Shown piece by piece: positions 25,514 through 33,794 of a DNA stretch of 64,000 bases (its first letter is position 1; the number at the start of each line of letters is the position of its first letter). Below the pieces are notes generated by a model that saw nothing but the letters and a program-made list of their open reading frames with translations, did no database searches and had not been told where the DNA came from. The stretch lies in contig DAONQC010000002.1 in NCBI GenBank assembly GCA_035409945.1, positions 258,069-322,068 on the forward strand, read 5' to 3'. The translations under genes were made by a program, and so were the position numbers. The stretch is from MWEH01 sp035409945. GTDB taxonomy: Bacteria; Bacillota; Clostridia; Christensenellales; DTU072.

Positions 25514-26272
25514 ATGGGGAATGTAGAGAAAAAGAAATTACCTAAATTGAACGATAAACAAAAGAAGGTTGTTAATATAGTAGTGACATCTGTCCAAATA
25601 TTACTGGTGTTATGTGCTGTTATCTTTTCCATAATAATTTTGGTTAATCCAACTAGCGATAGCATTGCAGATAGGAAAACAGTGCTTATGTCGGTTCGTT
25701 CGGACTCAATGGCAGGTAATCAAAAAGATAGTTTTAAAGCTGGCGATGCCATAATAGTCAGAACTCCAGGAAAAGATAATAAATACTTTGATCCTACTAA
25801 ATTAGAAGTTGGGGACATCGTTACATTTCAAGACAATCGTGTAATCGATGGTGTTACAATCAAATATGTAACTCATAGAATTACCAAAGTAACTTCTTAT
25901 GATGGCGGAGTCAAGTATACAACAAAAGGTGATGCAAATCCCGTTGAGGATGTTAGGCGTATTGACTCAAAAGATGTTCTTGGACTATACAAGGGAAAGT
26001 TGGTAGGATTTGGAAAAGTTATATTATTCTTGCAGACACCTAAGTATTTTTTGTTATGCATAATCTTACCTCTAGCCATACTGTTTATCTATAACCTAGT
26101 TATGTTCATAATGATGTTTACACAACATAGAGCTGAAAAGATAAAAGCGGCTGCGGTCGCAAGTGTTGATACTGAGGAAAAAAGAGAGCAAATCATTGCT
26201 GAATACCTTGCACAACAACAAGAGCTTGCTGATGGTAAAAAAGATGAAGATGCAAGCGAGGAAACTAAGTGA
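25514..26272 (+). CDS. SipW/ER-type signal peptidase I
   Basis: The 252-aa protein has an N-terminal membrane helix (SVQILLVLCAVIFSIIILV), the catalytic Ser in SVRSDSMAG, and the His that replaces Lys in ER-type enzymes in YVTHRITKV, followed by TTKGDANPVED. A second helix (YFLLCIILPLAILFIYNLV) stands near the C-terminus. This matches SipW, which removes the signals of TasA-type proteins on the outer face of the membrane. The cytoplasmic tail is charged (REQIIAEYLAQQQELADGKK). The two TasA-like genes upstream are the likely substrates. The start ATG 25514 has TAAGGAAAA upstream, and a terminator follows the stop. Confidence 0.9.
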   Translation: MGNVEKKKLPKLNDKQKKVVNIVVTSVQILLVLCAVIFSIIILVNPTSDSIADRKTVLMSVRSDSMAGNQKDSFKAGDAIIVRTPGKDNKYFDPTKLEVGDIVTFQDNRVIDGVTIKYVTHRITKVTSYDGGVKYTTKGDANPVEDVRRIDSKDVLGLYKGKLVGFGKVILFLQTPKYFLLCIILPLAILFIYNLVMFIMMFTQHRAEKIKAAAVASVDTEEKREQIIAEYLAQQQELADGKKDEDASEETK

Positions 26273-26305
26273 TGATGAGGGTTTCCTTGAGGTAACCGAA
26301 AACTG

Positions 26306-26335
26306 AAACGCCCTTTTAGATATGGGCGTTTTTGT
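26306..26335 (+). terminator. Terminator after the first SipW-type gene
   Basis: AAACGCCC (26306-26313) pairs with GGGCGTTT (26324-26331), then TTTG. Confidence 0.88.
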
Positions 26336-26394
26336 AATATATAATAAATAAATCATGTTGGATTAAAAAGCTAATTAATGTCACAGGAAATACT

Positions 26395-26635
26395 GGTTGG
26401 AAAAAGTAAAGATAAGCCATTTAGATTAGAGGGCTGATTAACTTTATAGGATGTGCCATTCGGAAAAACTGATTCATCGCTTGGATTAGAAAGTATGATT
26501 AAGTTTAGAGGATGAACCATTTGGATGATAGATGATTAACTTTATGGAATGTAATGTTTGGAAAAACAGATTAACCATTTAGAAGATAATGATAAACCAT
26601 ATGGGGAAATAGGATAGACCATTTGGAAAAATAAG
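26395..26635. repeat. 22-bp tandem array before the AAA+ gene
   Basis: The last units, at 26548, 26570, 26592 and 26614, are each exactly 22 bases (for example ATAGACCATTTGGAAAAATA plus AG). Upstream, less regular copies of RACCATTTGGA and GATTAACTTTATRGAATG reach back to about 26395. The array fills the gap between a terminator and the AAA+ start codon. Confidence 0.8.
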
Positions 26636-26656
26636 ACTACGAGGATAGAGTGACGT

Positions 26657-28216
26657 ATGTTTGGGAATTTTGTTAAGGACTTTTTAAGTATTTTCTTCGG
26701 AGGAATTTTAGGATTCTTTTACTCCGGGCCTGAGGTTGGTAATTATGGTGGTATATTCGGTGGACTTCGACAGATGTTCGATGTTCCTAAATATATTGAA
26801 GTTTTCAGCAAGTATAAAGATACTTTAACTGCTGGAGCTTGGGTAGGCGCTGCGTTTTTAATCTTGGTTGTTATCGCTGCCCTTGTTGCAATTATATGGG
26901 TTGGACTGTTTTTTGGAAAACGACTTTGGAAGAAAATCGTCGGCGATAAGGTTTTAAACCAAGACTTACTAGATGAAATTGATAATCTGAAACGTGAACT
27001 TATTAAAGTAGCGAGAGAAAAAGATAGAATCTTAGGACTTAAAATTGCTTATCAAGGCTATGATGTGACTGAAGGTGAAGATGGAGAAACTACATCTGGT
27101 GCTAAGAAAGAAGGTGAAAGCCGTTTCTATAAACTAACTGAAGTTGACACCTTTTATAACGACCCCGAGTTTGTAGAACGCGAATATGAAAATACCTGGG
27201 ACTTAGAAGAACTATGCGATAGATTTAGAAACTATGCTTGTAATAACCCTGATAGACCTTGGCGTAAACTATATTATGAGCCTAAAATTATTAGACTATA
27301 TTGGGCATCATTATCCACTACTAGACTTATAATCCTACAGGGTATTTCTGGTACAGGAAAAACATCCCTACCTGAGTGCGTAGGACACTTTATTAAAAAC
27401 GACACCACTATTGCTTCGGTTCAGCCGTCTTGGCGTGATAGAACCGAGCTTTTTGGTTATTTTAACGAATTTACTAAGCGTTTTAATGAAACCGAAGTTT
27501 TAAGAGCTTTGTATGAATCTAAATACCACGAAGACGTACACTTCATCGTCCTAGACGAAATGAACATCGCCCGTGTTGAGTATTACTTCGCAGAAATGTT
27601 ATCCATTCTTGAAATGCCTTCAAGAGAACAATGGGTTATCGACCTTGTCCCTAGCGGATGGCCTTCTGACCCTAAGTTTGTTGAGAAAGGTCGTTTCAGA
27701 CTCCCCGATAATGTTTGGTACTGTGGAACAGCAAATAACGACGACTCTACGTTTGCAATATCAGATAAGGTTTACGATAGAGGTATGCCTATTAACATTA
27801 ACTCAAAAGCAGCACCATTTGATGCTCCTTTAACTGAAGGTATGCCTGTCAACTATAAATACCTTGAACACCTATTCCAGTTAGCACAAGAAAAATACAA
27901 GGTGTCAGATGAAAACATGCGTAAGTTTGAAGACATGGACGACTACGTTATCGAACACTTCAGATTAGCATTCGGTAACCGTATTGTTAAACAGTTAAAA
28001 GAGTTCGTCCCTGCATATGTCGCTTGCGGTGGAACAGAAATAGACGGACTTGACTATGTTCTCTGTAACAAAATACTTCGTAAGTTTGAATCACTAAACT
28101 TAGCATACATAAGAGACGAAGTTGATGACTACATTCTTTACCTGGATGAACACTTTGGTGAAGAAAATATGACTGAATGTAAAGAATATCTACTACGCTT
28201 AAAGAAGTTGTTCTAA
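26657..28216 (+). CDS. Membrane-anchored McrB-type AAA+ ATPase
   Basis: The 519-aa protein begins with a hydrophobic region: an amphipathic start and a clear membrane helix at about residues 60-92 (AAFLILVVIAALVAIIWVGL). A linker with heptads (DNLKRELIKVAREKDRI) leads to an AAA+ domain of the McrB clade. Its Walker A GISGTGKTS is at 229-237, the Walker B FIVLDEMNIARVEYYF near 294, and the sensor region WYCGTANNDDSTF and ISDKVYDRGMP near 355-375. McrB proteins normally use GTP with McrC; here the membrane anchor and neighbours point to work at the cell envelope. It is followed, 114 bases later, by a DUF2357-like gene, the usual partner of this ATPase group. GAGGATAGAG precedes ATG 26657. Confidence 0.85.
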   Translation: MFGNFVKDFLSIFFGGILGFFYSGPEVGNYGGIFGGLRQMFDVPKYIEVFSKYKDTLTAGAWVGAAFLILVVIAALVAIIWVGLFFGKRLWKKIVGDKVLNQDLLDEIDNLKRELIKVAREKDRILGLKIAYQGYDVTEGEDGETTSGAKKEGESRFYKLTEVDTFYNDPEFVEREYENTWDLEELCDRFRNYACNNPDRPWRKLYYEPKIIRLYWASLSTTRLIILQGISGTGKTSLPECVGHFIKNDTTIASVQPSWRDRTELFGYFNEFTKRFNETEVLRALYESKYHEDVHFIVLDEMNIARVEYYFAEMLSILEMPSREQWVIDLVPSGWPSDPKFVEKGRFRLPDNVWYCGTANNDDSTFAISDKVYDRGMPININSKAAPFDAPLTEGMPVNYKYLEHLFQLAQEKYKVSDENMRKFEDMDDYVIEHFRLAFGNRIVKQLKEFVPAYVACGGTEIDGLDYVLCNKILRKFESLNLAYIRDEVDDYILYLDEHFGEENMTECKEYLLRLKKLF

Positions 28217-28330
28217 TACTTGTAACATAAGTAAACTGTTATTACTAAAAATGCATACAATGTGCTTTTAGATGATAGGTTAAATAACTACTACGGATTA
28301 ACCATAAGATAATAATTAAAGGACGGTTAA

Positions 28331-30334
28331 ATGTCTAGAGCTCAATATGATCAAATAGTTCACCAGATTAATAATCTCTTAAAGCAAGAGGATATATATC
28401 CCGCATATATGAATGCGATTGGTTCTGGTAGAAATGATTTTAAGATTAGCCAGGTATATACCAAGAAAAACTATGATGATAGTTGGATTACCACTCTTGA
28501 AGAGTGTATTGTTCCTCTAGACACAATTGTCAGAAACCCCCGTAAGTTTATAGTTGTTGAAGAAGATATAGTCGACATTTCACTTGCAAGGTCTATTTCT
28601 ATAGAATCTATTAAACACCTTGCACAACATACTAACTTCATTGCTGCCGTTAAAAAAGATGGTTCAGTTATACCTTCTAAAATACTTAATACCAGTAAAG
28701 AAGAAAGCTTTGAGGTTTACGAAAACCGTTTTATATACACCCTACTTCAAAAAGTTAAAGACTTTATAGACCGTCGTACAGATATAGTCAAAAAAGCTTT
28801 AATGCAAGCTGGTGCTTTAGGTGTTGATATTAAGTCTAGCTTTAAAATCGATGATTTTTCCATAGATTTTAATATGGCTAACTCAGCAAACTTCCCATTT
28901 GAAGCAGCATTTAAAAAAGCAGGTGAAGAACACTCGGATTTAGAAAGAATTGCACATATAACCAGAATTTATCAAGACTTCTTGAGTTCTCCATTTGCTA
29001 AAGAAATGCGCAACTCTGCTCCCGTTCGTCCCCCTATCACCCGTACAAACGTCATTTTGAAAGACCCTAACTTTAAAAAAGCTCTAGTTCTATGGCAGTT
29101 TGTAGAAAGTGCTGAAAAGATGGATTACCGTATAGATACGGTTACTGAATCTACAGATTTAAATGCAGTACTCACTGAAAAGTATAGAGGTATAGTTTTT
29201 CTAAATGCAATAATGTTACAATCCATTGCAGAACAACGTCAAGAAAGCGAATCGCTCGAGTCTGCAATGAAAGAAGATCAGGTTCTTGCAGATGAATATG
29301 TCACAAAGAGTATTGATGACTTTGTCCCTGATGACTTCCCACAACTTAAAATGGACTTAGAGGAAGTACGGCGCATATATTATAGAATCCCTGGACAAAA
29401 AACTTTAAATCTAACTGAAATTGCTAAAATCAATGCAGCACTTGATAGAGTATATAGACAATATAGGATTAACAAACTACGAGACGATAGTATTACTCGT
29501 AAGCGTCTAATAGCTCAACAACTAGAAGAAGAAGCACAAGCTAAGCGTTTAGCACTTAGAGAAGCTAGAGATTTAGAAAGACAGAAAAAGCATGAAGAAG
29601 CAAGACTCCGTCTAGAACAACGAAAAGCCGAAGCCGCACGAAAAGCAGCCCTACTAAGAGCAGAACAAGAAAGAATCGAAGCTGAGCTAAAAGCAGAAGA
29701 AGAAAGAAAGCGCCTTGAAGAAGAACAAATTAGACTTGAAGAAGCAAGAAAGAAAGATGAAGAGAGAAGACGCATAGAAGCTGAAAGACAAGCAGAAGAA
29801 GAAGCTCATAGACTCAAAATCATTGAAGAACAAAAAATGGCAGCTAGAGTCTATAAAGAAATGGAAGAATACAAAAAGCGTATTGAAGAAGAGCGTATAC
29901 GTGTTGAACAGGAACTCCTTGCCCGTCAAGAGAACTACTGGGAAAAACAAAAACAGTTACAACTTAAGCTTAATGTTGAACTAGATAGAAAGGAACTTGG
30001 AGAACGTGAACACTTCTTTATGTCTAAGATGAAAAAAGAAGAACTTGCAAAAACCAAGAAACTTGAACTGCTAAAGACAACACTTAGAAACTCTATGATT
30101 GTAGAGCACTATGCAGAAATTGAAGCCATCTTAAGTAAAGCAAAAGAAAACTTTACAGAGGAACAAATTAGCGAAATTAGAGCTACTTTGAAAAAGGAAG
30201 AAAAGAAGGAAGAAAGACAACAAAAACGTGCAGCTCTAAAAGCAAAGAAAAAAGAAGCACGACAAGCAAAGCTTGCTAAACGCAGAGCTCTTAGAGAAGA
30301 AAAAATAGATAGCGAGGTTGAAGACGAAGATTAA
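28331..30334 (+). CDS. DUF2357-like protein with long charged coiled coil, no nuclease domain seen
   Basis: The first 390 of 667 residues resemble the DUF2357 proteins encoded beside McrB-type ATPases, with NPRKFIVVEEDIVDISLARS, ESFEVYENRFIYTLLQKVKD, and a helical part with PGQKTLNLTEIAKINAALDR. In restriction-type relatives a PD-(D/E)XK nuclease follows; here residues 390-667 are instead Glu/Lys/Arg-rich and almost entirely coiled coil (AQAKRLALREARDLERQKK) with a very basic end (KAKKKEARQAKLAKRRALRE). No nuclease motif can be seen, so cutting DNA is unlikely. The basic end could bind nucleic acid or acidic partners such as the EAL-like protein. AAAGGACGG precedes ATG 28331, and a second SipW-type gene follows after 50 bases. 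Confidence 0.72.
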   Translation: MSRAQYDQIVHQINNLLKQEDIYPAYMNAIGSGRNDFKISQVYTKKNYDDSWITTLEECIVPLDTIVRNPRKFIVVEEDIVDISLARSISIESIKHLAQHTNFIAAVKKDGSVIPSKILNTSKEESFEVYENRFIYTLLQKVKDFIDRRTDIVKKALMQAGALGVDIKSSFKIDDFSIDFNMANSANFPFEAAFKKAGEEHSDLERIAHITRIYQDFLSSPFAKEMRNSAPVRPPITRTNVILKDPNFKKALVLWQFVESAEKMDYRIDTVTESTDLNAVLTEKYRGIVFLNAIMLQSIAEQRQESESLESAMKEDQVLADEYVTKSIDDFVPDDFPQLKMDLEEVRRIYYRIPGQKTLNLTEIAKINAALDRVYRQYRINKLRDDSITRKRLIAQQLEEEAQAKRLALREARDLERQKKHEEARLRLEQRKAEAARKAALLRAEQERIEAELKAEEERKRLEEEQIRLEEARKKDEERRRIEAERQAEEEAHRLKIIEEQKMAARVYKEMEEYKKRIEEERIRVEQELLARQENYWEKQKQLQLKLNVELDRKELGEREHFFMSKMKKEELAKTKKLELLKTTLRNSMIVEHYAEIEAILSKAKENFTEEQISEIRATLKKEEKKEERQQKRAALKAKKKEARQAKLAKRRALREEKIDSEVEDED

Positions 30335-30384
30335 AGTTTTCCCCTACTGGATTTTTTACATAAAATGTTGTTTATGGAATTTTC

Positions 30385-31122
30385 ATGACAAAAAGCACTT
30401 TAACTATAGATAAGAAAAAGAAAATAATCCGTATTTCTATTTCAGCAATAACGTGGGCTATTTTTATAGCCATTGTTATTATGTTTTTGTCTGTCTTTTT
30501 ACAAATTATTACAAAACGTACTCCTGCCTTATTTGGATACAGATTCTACTATGTTTTGTCAGGTAGTATGTCGCCTGAAATAGAGCCAGGTGAAGTTATC
30601 GTAAGTAAGGTATATAACGCTAAAAAGAACTCTCCTGAAATCAAACTAGATGATGTTGTTACTTACATTGCCCCTGAAGGACATGAACAAGCAGGCCTCC
30701 CCATTACACATAAAGTAATTAAAGCTCCATATGATTATAAGGGTATTACATATATACAAACCCAGGGTGTAGCTAATCATAAAGCTGATGAACCTATACC
30801 TATAACTGCTGTGCAAGGTGTTATGACTAGAAAATCACCTGCTATGGCATCATTTTATACTTTACTAGCTAATAAAAATTCTATAATGATATTTATAATG
30901 ATAGTGCCACTATTTATAACTATTGTATCTTTAATATATCGATTAGTTGTAACTATTAAGCAAAAACCTAATGATGAAAATCAAACTTCAATTTCTGAAG
31001 AAGAATATAAACAAAAAGTCATAAGTGATTATTTAAAATCACAAGAAGAATATAGTAAAAAAGTTATTAGCGAGTATTTAAAATCACAAGAAGACGAAAA
31101 AGAAGATGATGATAAATCATAA
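30385..31122 (+). CDS. SipW/ER-type signal peptidase I (second copy)
   Basis: The 245-aa protein has an N-terminal helix (ISISAITWAIFIAIVIMFLS), catalytic Ser in LSGSMSPEIEPG, the ER-type His in LPITHKVIKAP, and a C-terminal helix (IFIMIVPLFITIVSLIYRL). The expected Asp region reads GVANHKADEP rather than GDAN, a mild change near the active site. The cytoplasmic tail carries a 14-residue duplication (KVISDYLKSQEEYS, then KVISEYLKSQEDE) related to the single tail copy in the first SipW protein. It lies 50 bases after the DUF2357-like gene and so probably belongs to the same transcript. Its substrates may be the same fibre proteins or ones outside the window. Confidence 0.87.
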   Translation: MTKSTLTIDKKKKIIRISISAITWAIFIAIVIMFLSVFLQIITKRTPALFGYRFYYVLSGSMSPEIEPGEVIVSKVYNAKKNSPEIKLDDVVTYIAPEGHEQAGLPITHKVIKAPYDYKGITYIQTQGVANHKADEPIPITAVQGVMTRKSPAMASFYTLLANKNSIMIFIMIVPLFITIVSLIYRLVVTIKQKPNDENQTSISEEEYKQKVISDYLKSQEEYSKKVISEYLKSQEDEKEDDDKS

Positions 31123-31138
31123 ATAATCGTTTGTTATT

Positions 31139-32281
31139 ATGAAAATTTTAATTACCCCAGATAGTTTTAAAGGAACAGTCTCTGCAACTAAAGTTGCTGA
31201 AATTATATCTAAAGCTGCAAAGCAGGTTTTCCCTGACAGTGAAATTATTCAAATCCCATTTTCAGATGGTGGAGATGGAAGTATAGAGTGTTTTCAAAAA
31301 GCAATTGGTGGGGAAATTATCACTACTAAAGTTAAAGATCCGTATTTTCATAACATTGATGCTGAATACTTGATTAAAGATAATCTTGCAATAATTGAGT
31401 CAGCCGAAGCGTGTGGCATTTCTTTACTTAGCCGCGATATACTTAACCCCCTTCTTACCACCACATTTGGCGTAGGAGAGTTGATTTCTGATGCTTTAAG
31501 TAAAGGTGTTAAGAAAATAATATTAACCCTTGGAGGAAGTGCTACAAACGATGGAGGCACAGGCATGTTAAGTGCCCTTGGTGCAACTTTTTTTGATTCT
31601 CAACACATTTCTTTTACCCCTACCGGAGGAACTTTAGGTCTAATTGATTCTATTGATTTATCTTGCATAAATTATAAAGTTTTTAACTGTGAGATAATTG
31701 CTATGTGTGATGTTGAAAATACTATATGTGGCCCACTTGGAGCTACTTATGTATATGGTCCTCAAAAAGGTGCAACTGAAGAAGGATTACATTATTTAGA
31801 AAAAGGTATGTGCCATTATATAGATAAATTAATGGAAGCTTGTAATGATAAATCCCTATTAGATTTAAAAGGTGGTGGTGCAGCTGGTGGTCTTGGGATT
31901 GCAGCATATGCTTGTTTAAATGCCACTTTAGAAAAAGGTACTGACATTATGATAGATGTATCGGACTTAAAAAAGAAAGCTAAAAACGCAGCATTAATCG
32001 TGACAGGTGAAGGTAAATTAGATAGACAGAGTTTTATGGGAAAAGTTATAGATGGCATTTCAAATATCGCCCTAGAAAACAAGGCTCACCTAGTTGTTAT
32101 TGCTGGGACTATAGGAGATGATATAACCCCACTTGTTTTAGAACAAAAAGGTGTTTCCCTTGCCTTTGGAACCGGCTCTTCTAGAACCTCTTGGGAAGAT
32201 ATTAAAGCTCATGCCGAAGAAGATTTATACAATACTTCAATAAAAGCTTTTCAAGAATACAAGAAAAAATATGTAAGCTGA
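31139..32281 (+). CDS. Glycerate 2-kinase
   Basis: The 380-aa product belongs to the GarK/GlxK glycerate kinase family, which phosphorylates glycerate to a phosphoglycerate for glycolysis. The family start KILITPDSFKGTVSATKVA and the substrate loop IPFSDGGDGSIECF are present, as are LTLGGSATNDGGTGMLSALG, GGGAAGGLGIAAYA and VTGEGKLDRQSFMGKV. Length is normal. The start ATG 31139 is 16 bases after the SipW-type stop and has no clear ribosome site, so it may depend on coupling. Glycerate can come from glucarate or glyoxylate pathways, none of which is seen here. A decayed copy of its tail appears to lie at 32300-32380. Confidence 0.92.
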   Translation: MKILITPDSFKGTVSATKVAEIISKAAKQVFPDSEIIQIPFSDGGDGSIECFQKAIGGEIITTKVKDPYFHNIDAEYLIKDNLAIIESAEACGISLLSRDILNPLLTTTFGVGELISDALSKGVKKIILTLGGSATNDGGTGMLSALGATFFDSQHISFTPTGGTLGLIDSIDLSCINYKVFNCEIIAMCDVENTICGPLGATYVYGPQKGATEEGLHYLEKGMCHYIDKLMEACNDKSLLDLKGGGAAGGLGIAAYACLNATLEKGTDIMIDVSDLKKKAKNAALIVTGEGKLDRQSFMGKVIDGISNIALENKAHLVVIAGTIGDDITPLVLEQKGVSLAFGTGSSRTSWEDIKAHAEEDLYNTSIKAFQEYKKKYVS

Positions 32282-32299
32282 TCCCCAAAGACTGAACCG

Positions 32300-32380
32300 G
32301 AATTTGCTGTTATGAAATTATGCTCAAAGAACTCCTGTGCGATACTTCAATCATTTTGAGAATAGACAAGAATATTGGAG
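32300..32380. repeat. Probable decayed copy of the glycerate kinase 3' end
   Basis: GATACTTCAATCATTTTGAG and AATAGACAAGAATAT (32341-32375) resemble AATACTTCAATAAAAGC and AGAATACAAGAAAAAATAT of the gene end, 110 bases away. The match is weaker than for other copies. Confidence 0.45.
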
Positions 32381-32384
32381 TGTT

Positions 32385-33707
32385 TTAGATATGTGAAATA
32401 TGTTCTTTCACTTTTTTATAAAAACTTTCACCATTCAATCCATAGTTACAGTTAAAAACTTCTGCAATTGTTGCGCCTATATCACCAAATGTCTTAAGTG
32501 TACCTAAATTGACATTTTTTCTAATTCGATTTCCATATATTAACATTGGTACATATTCTCTAGAATGATCGGTTGAAGGAGTTAAAGGATCGCATCCGTG
32601 GTCTGCTGTTATTATTAAAATATCATGGTCTTTCATATTGTTTAAAAATCGCCCTAGCCAGCTATCTGTTTCTGATAAAGCTTTAGCAAAACCATCTACA
32701 TCGTTTCTATGTCCATACAACATATCAAAATCAACTAGATTTGTAAAAATTAAACCCTCTACATCTTTATCTAAATATGAGTAAGCTATTTGCATACCTT
32801 CTTTATTATTCCTAGTATGAATTTCTTCAGTTAATCCTTGAGAGGAAAAAATGTCCCCAATTTTTCCAATACCAACAGTATCAAAGCCATCAAACTTTAA
32901 AATATCTAGTAGAGTTTTACTAGGTGGGACTATGGAAAAATCCTTTCTATTTGATGTTCTTGTAAAGTTAGCAGGCTCCCCTATAAACGGCCTTGCAATA
33001 ACTCTAGCAACACCGTGTTTTCCAGTAAGTATCCTTCTTGCTATTTTACAATATTCATATAACCTTGATACTGGAATGATACTTTCATGTGCAGCTATTT
33101 GGAAAACACTATCTGCAGAAGTATACACAATTAAGTCTTTTGTTTTAAGATGTTCTTCCCCGTAGTCATTAATAACCTCCGTCCCTGAATAAGGTTTATT
33201 ACAAAGAACTTTTTTGTTAGTAACTTTTTCAAACTGTGAAATAATCTCATCAGGAAAACCTTCGGGATATACTGGGAATGGTTCTTTTAATACTAGCCCC
33301 ATTAACTCAAAATGGCCAGTAGTTGTATCTTTCCCTTTAGATAGTTCTTCAACTCTTGCATAGCTAGCATATGCCCTGTCAACAGCAAATTTCTTATTAT
33401 TTCCATCTATGTTGAATAGTCCTAATTTAGTTAGATTAGGTATATTAAAATACTTACTTTTGGAGACTGAATCTAATGTATTACTTCCTACATCGCCGTA
33501 GCTTTTAGCATCAGGAAGCTCGCCAATACCAAAACCATCTAGTACTATTAGATGCACTTTCATGCCTTTTTTTGCTAGAAGAGTAAAAGGATTAAATGAG
33601 CTATTACTATTCTTTTTTACATACTCAAACTTCATAGGTTCAGAATCTAGATATTCTAAATCTAAACTGTCATTTAAGTTGTTTTCTAATAGATCTGATT
33701 TTCCCAT
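32385..33707 (-). CDS. deoB: Phosphopentomutase with N-terminal extension
   Basis: DeoB interconverts (deoxy)ribose-1-phosphate and (deoxy)ribose-5-phosphate and carries Mn ions. Motifs of the alkaline-phosphatase fold are intact: HLIVLDGFGIGELPDAKSYG, the phospho-Thr in DTTTGHFELMG, VGIGKIGDIFSS, ITADHGCDPLTPSTDHSREY. Usual DeoB starts at the Met before VHLIVLDGFG, here ATG 33563, but that codon has a poorly placed ribosome site, and the frame is open for 75 more codons upstream. From ATG 33707 the protein has 48 extra residues rich in Asp, Asn and Leu (DLLENNLNDSLDLEYLDSEP). I give the longer form; the true start is unsettled. It is the last gene of deoC-deoD-deoB, 87 bases after deoD. Confidence 0.92.
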   Translation of the reverse strand: MGKSDLLENNLNDSLDLEYLDSEPMKFEYVKKNSNSSFNPFTLLAKKGMKVHLIVLDGFGIGELPDAKSYGDVGSNTLDSVSKSKYFNIPNLTKLGLFNIDGNNKKFAVDRAYASYARVEELSKGKDTTTGHFELMGLVLKEPFPVYPEGFPDEIISQFEKVTNKKVLCNKPYSGTEVINDYGEEHLKTKDLIVYTSADSVFQIAAHESIIPVSRLYEYCKIARRILTGKHGVARVIARPFIGEPANFTRTSNRKDFSIVPPSKTLLDILKFDGFDTVGIGKIGDIFSSQGLTEEIHTRNNKEGMQIAYSYLDKDVEGLIFTNLVDFDMLYGHRNDVDGFAKALSETDSWLGRFLNNMKDHDILIITADHGCDPLTPSTDHSREYVPMLIYGNRIRKNVNLGTLKTFGDIGATIAEVFNCNYGLNGESFYKKVKEHISHI

Positions 33708-33794
33708 ACCACTACCAATTGGTCCATCCGGAGTTAAATTGTTTCCGTTTCTAATATATTTGATTTTTAAATTCGGCTTCCTTTAAGGTATATA

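Noticed and set aside
29515..29950. Minus-strand Ser/Phe-rich frames
   Set aside because: These are antisense shadows of the Glu/Lys-rich coiled coil of the DUF2357-like protein.
26657..30334. Ordinary McrBC restriction system
   Set aside because: The ATPase has a membrane anchor and the partner shows no nuclease motif, so the restriction label is not supported.
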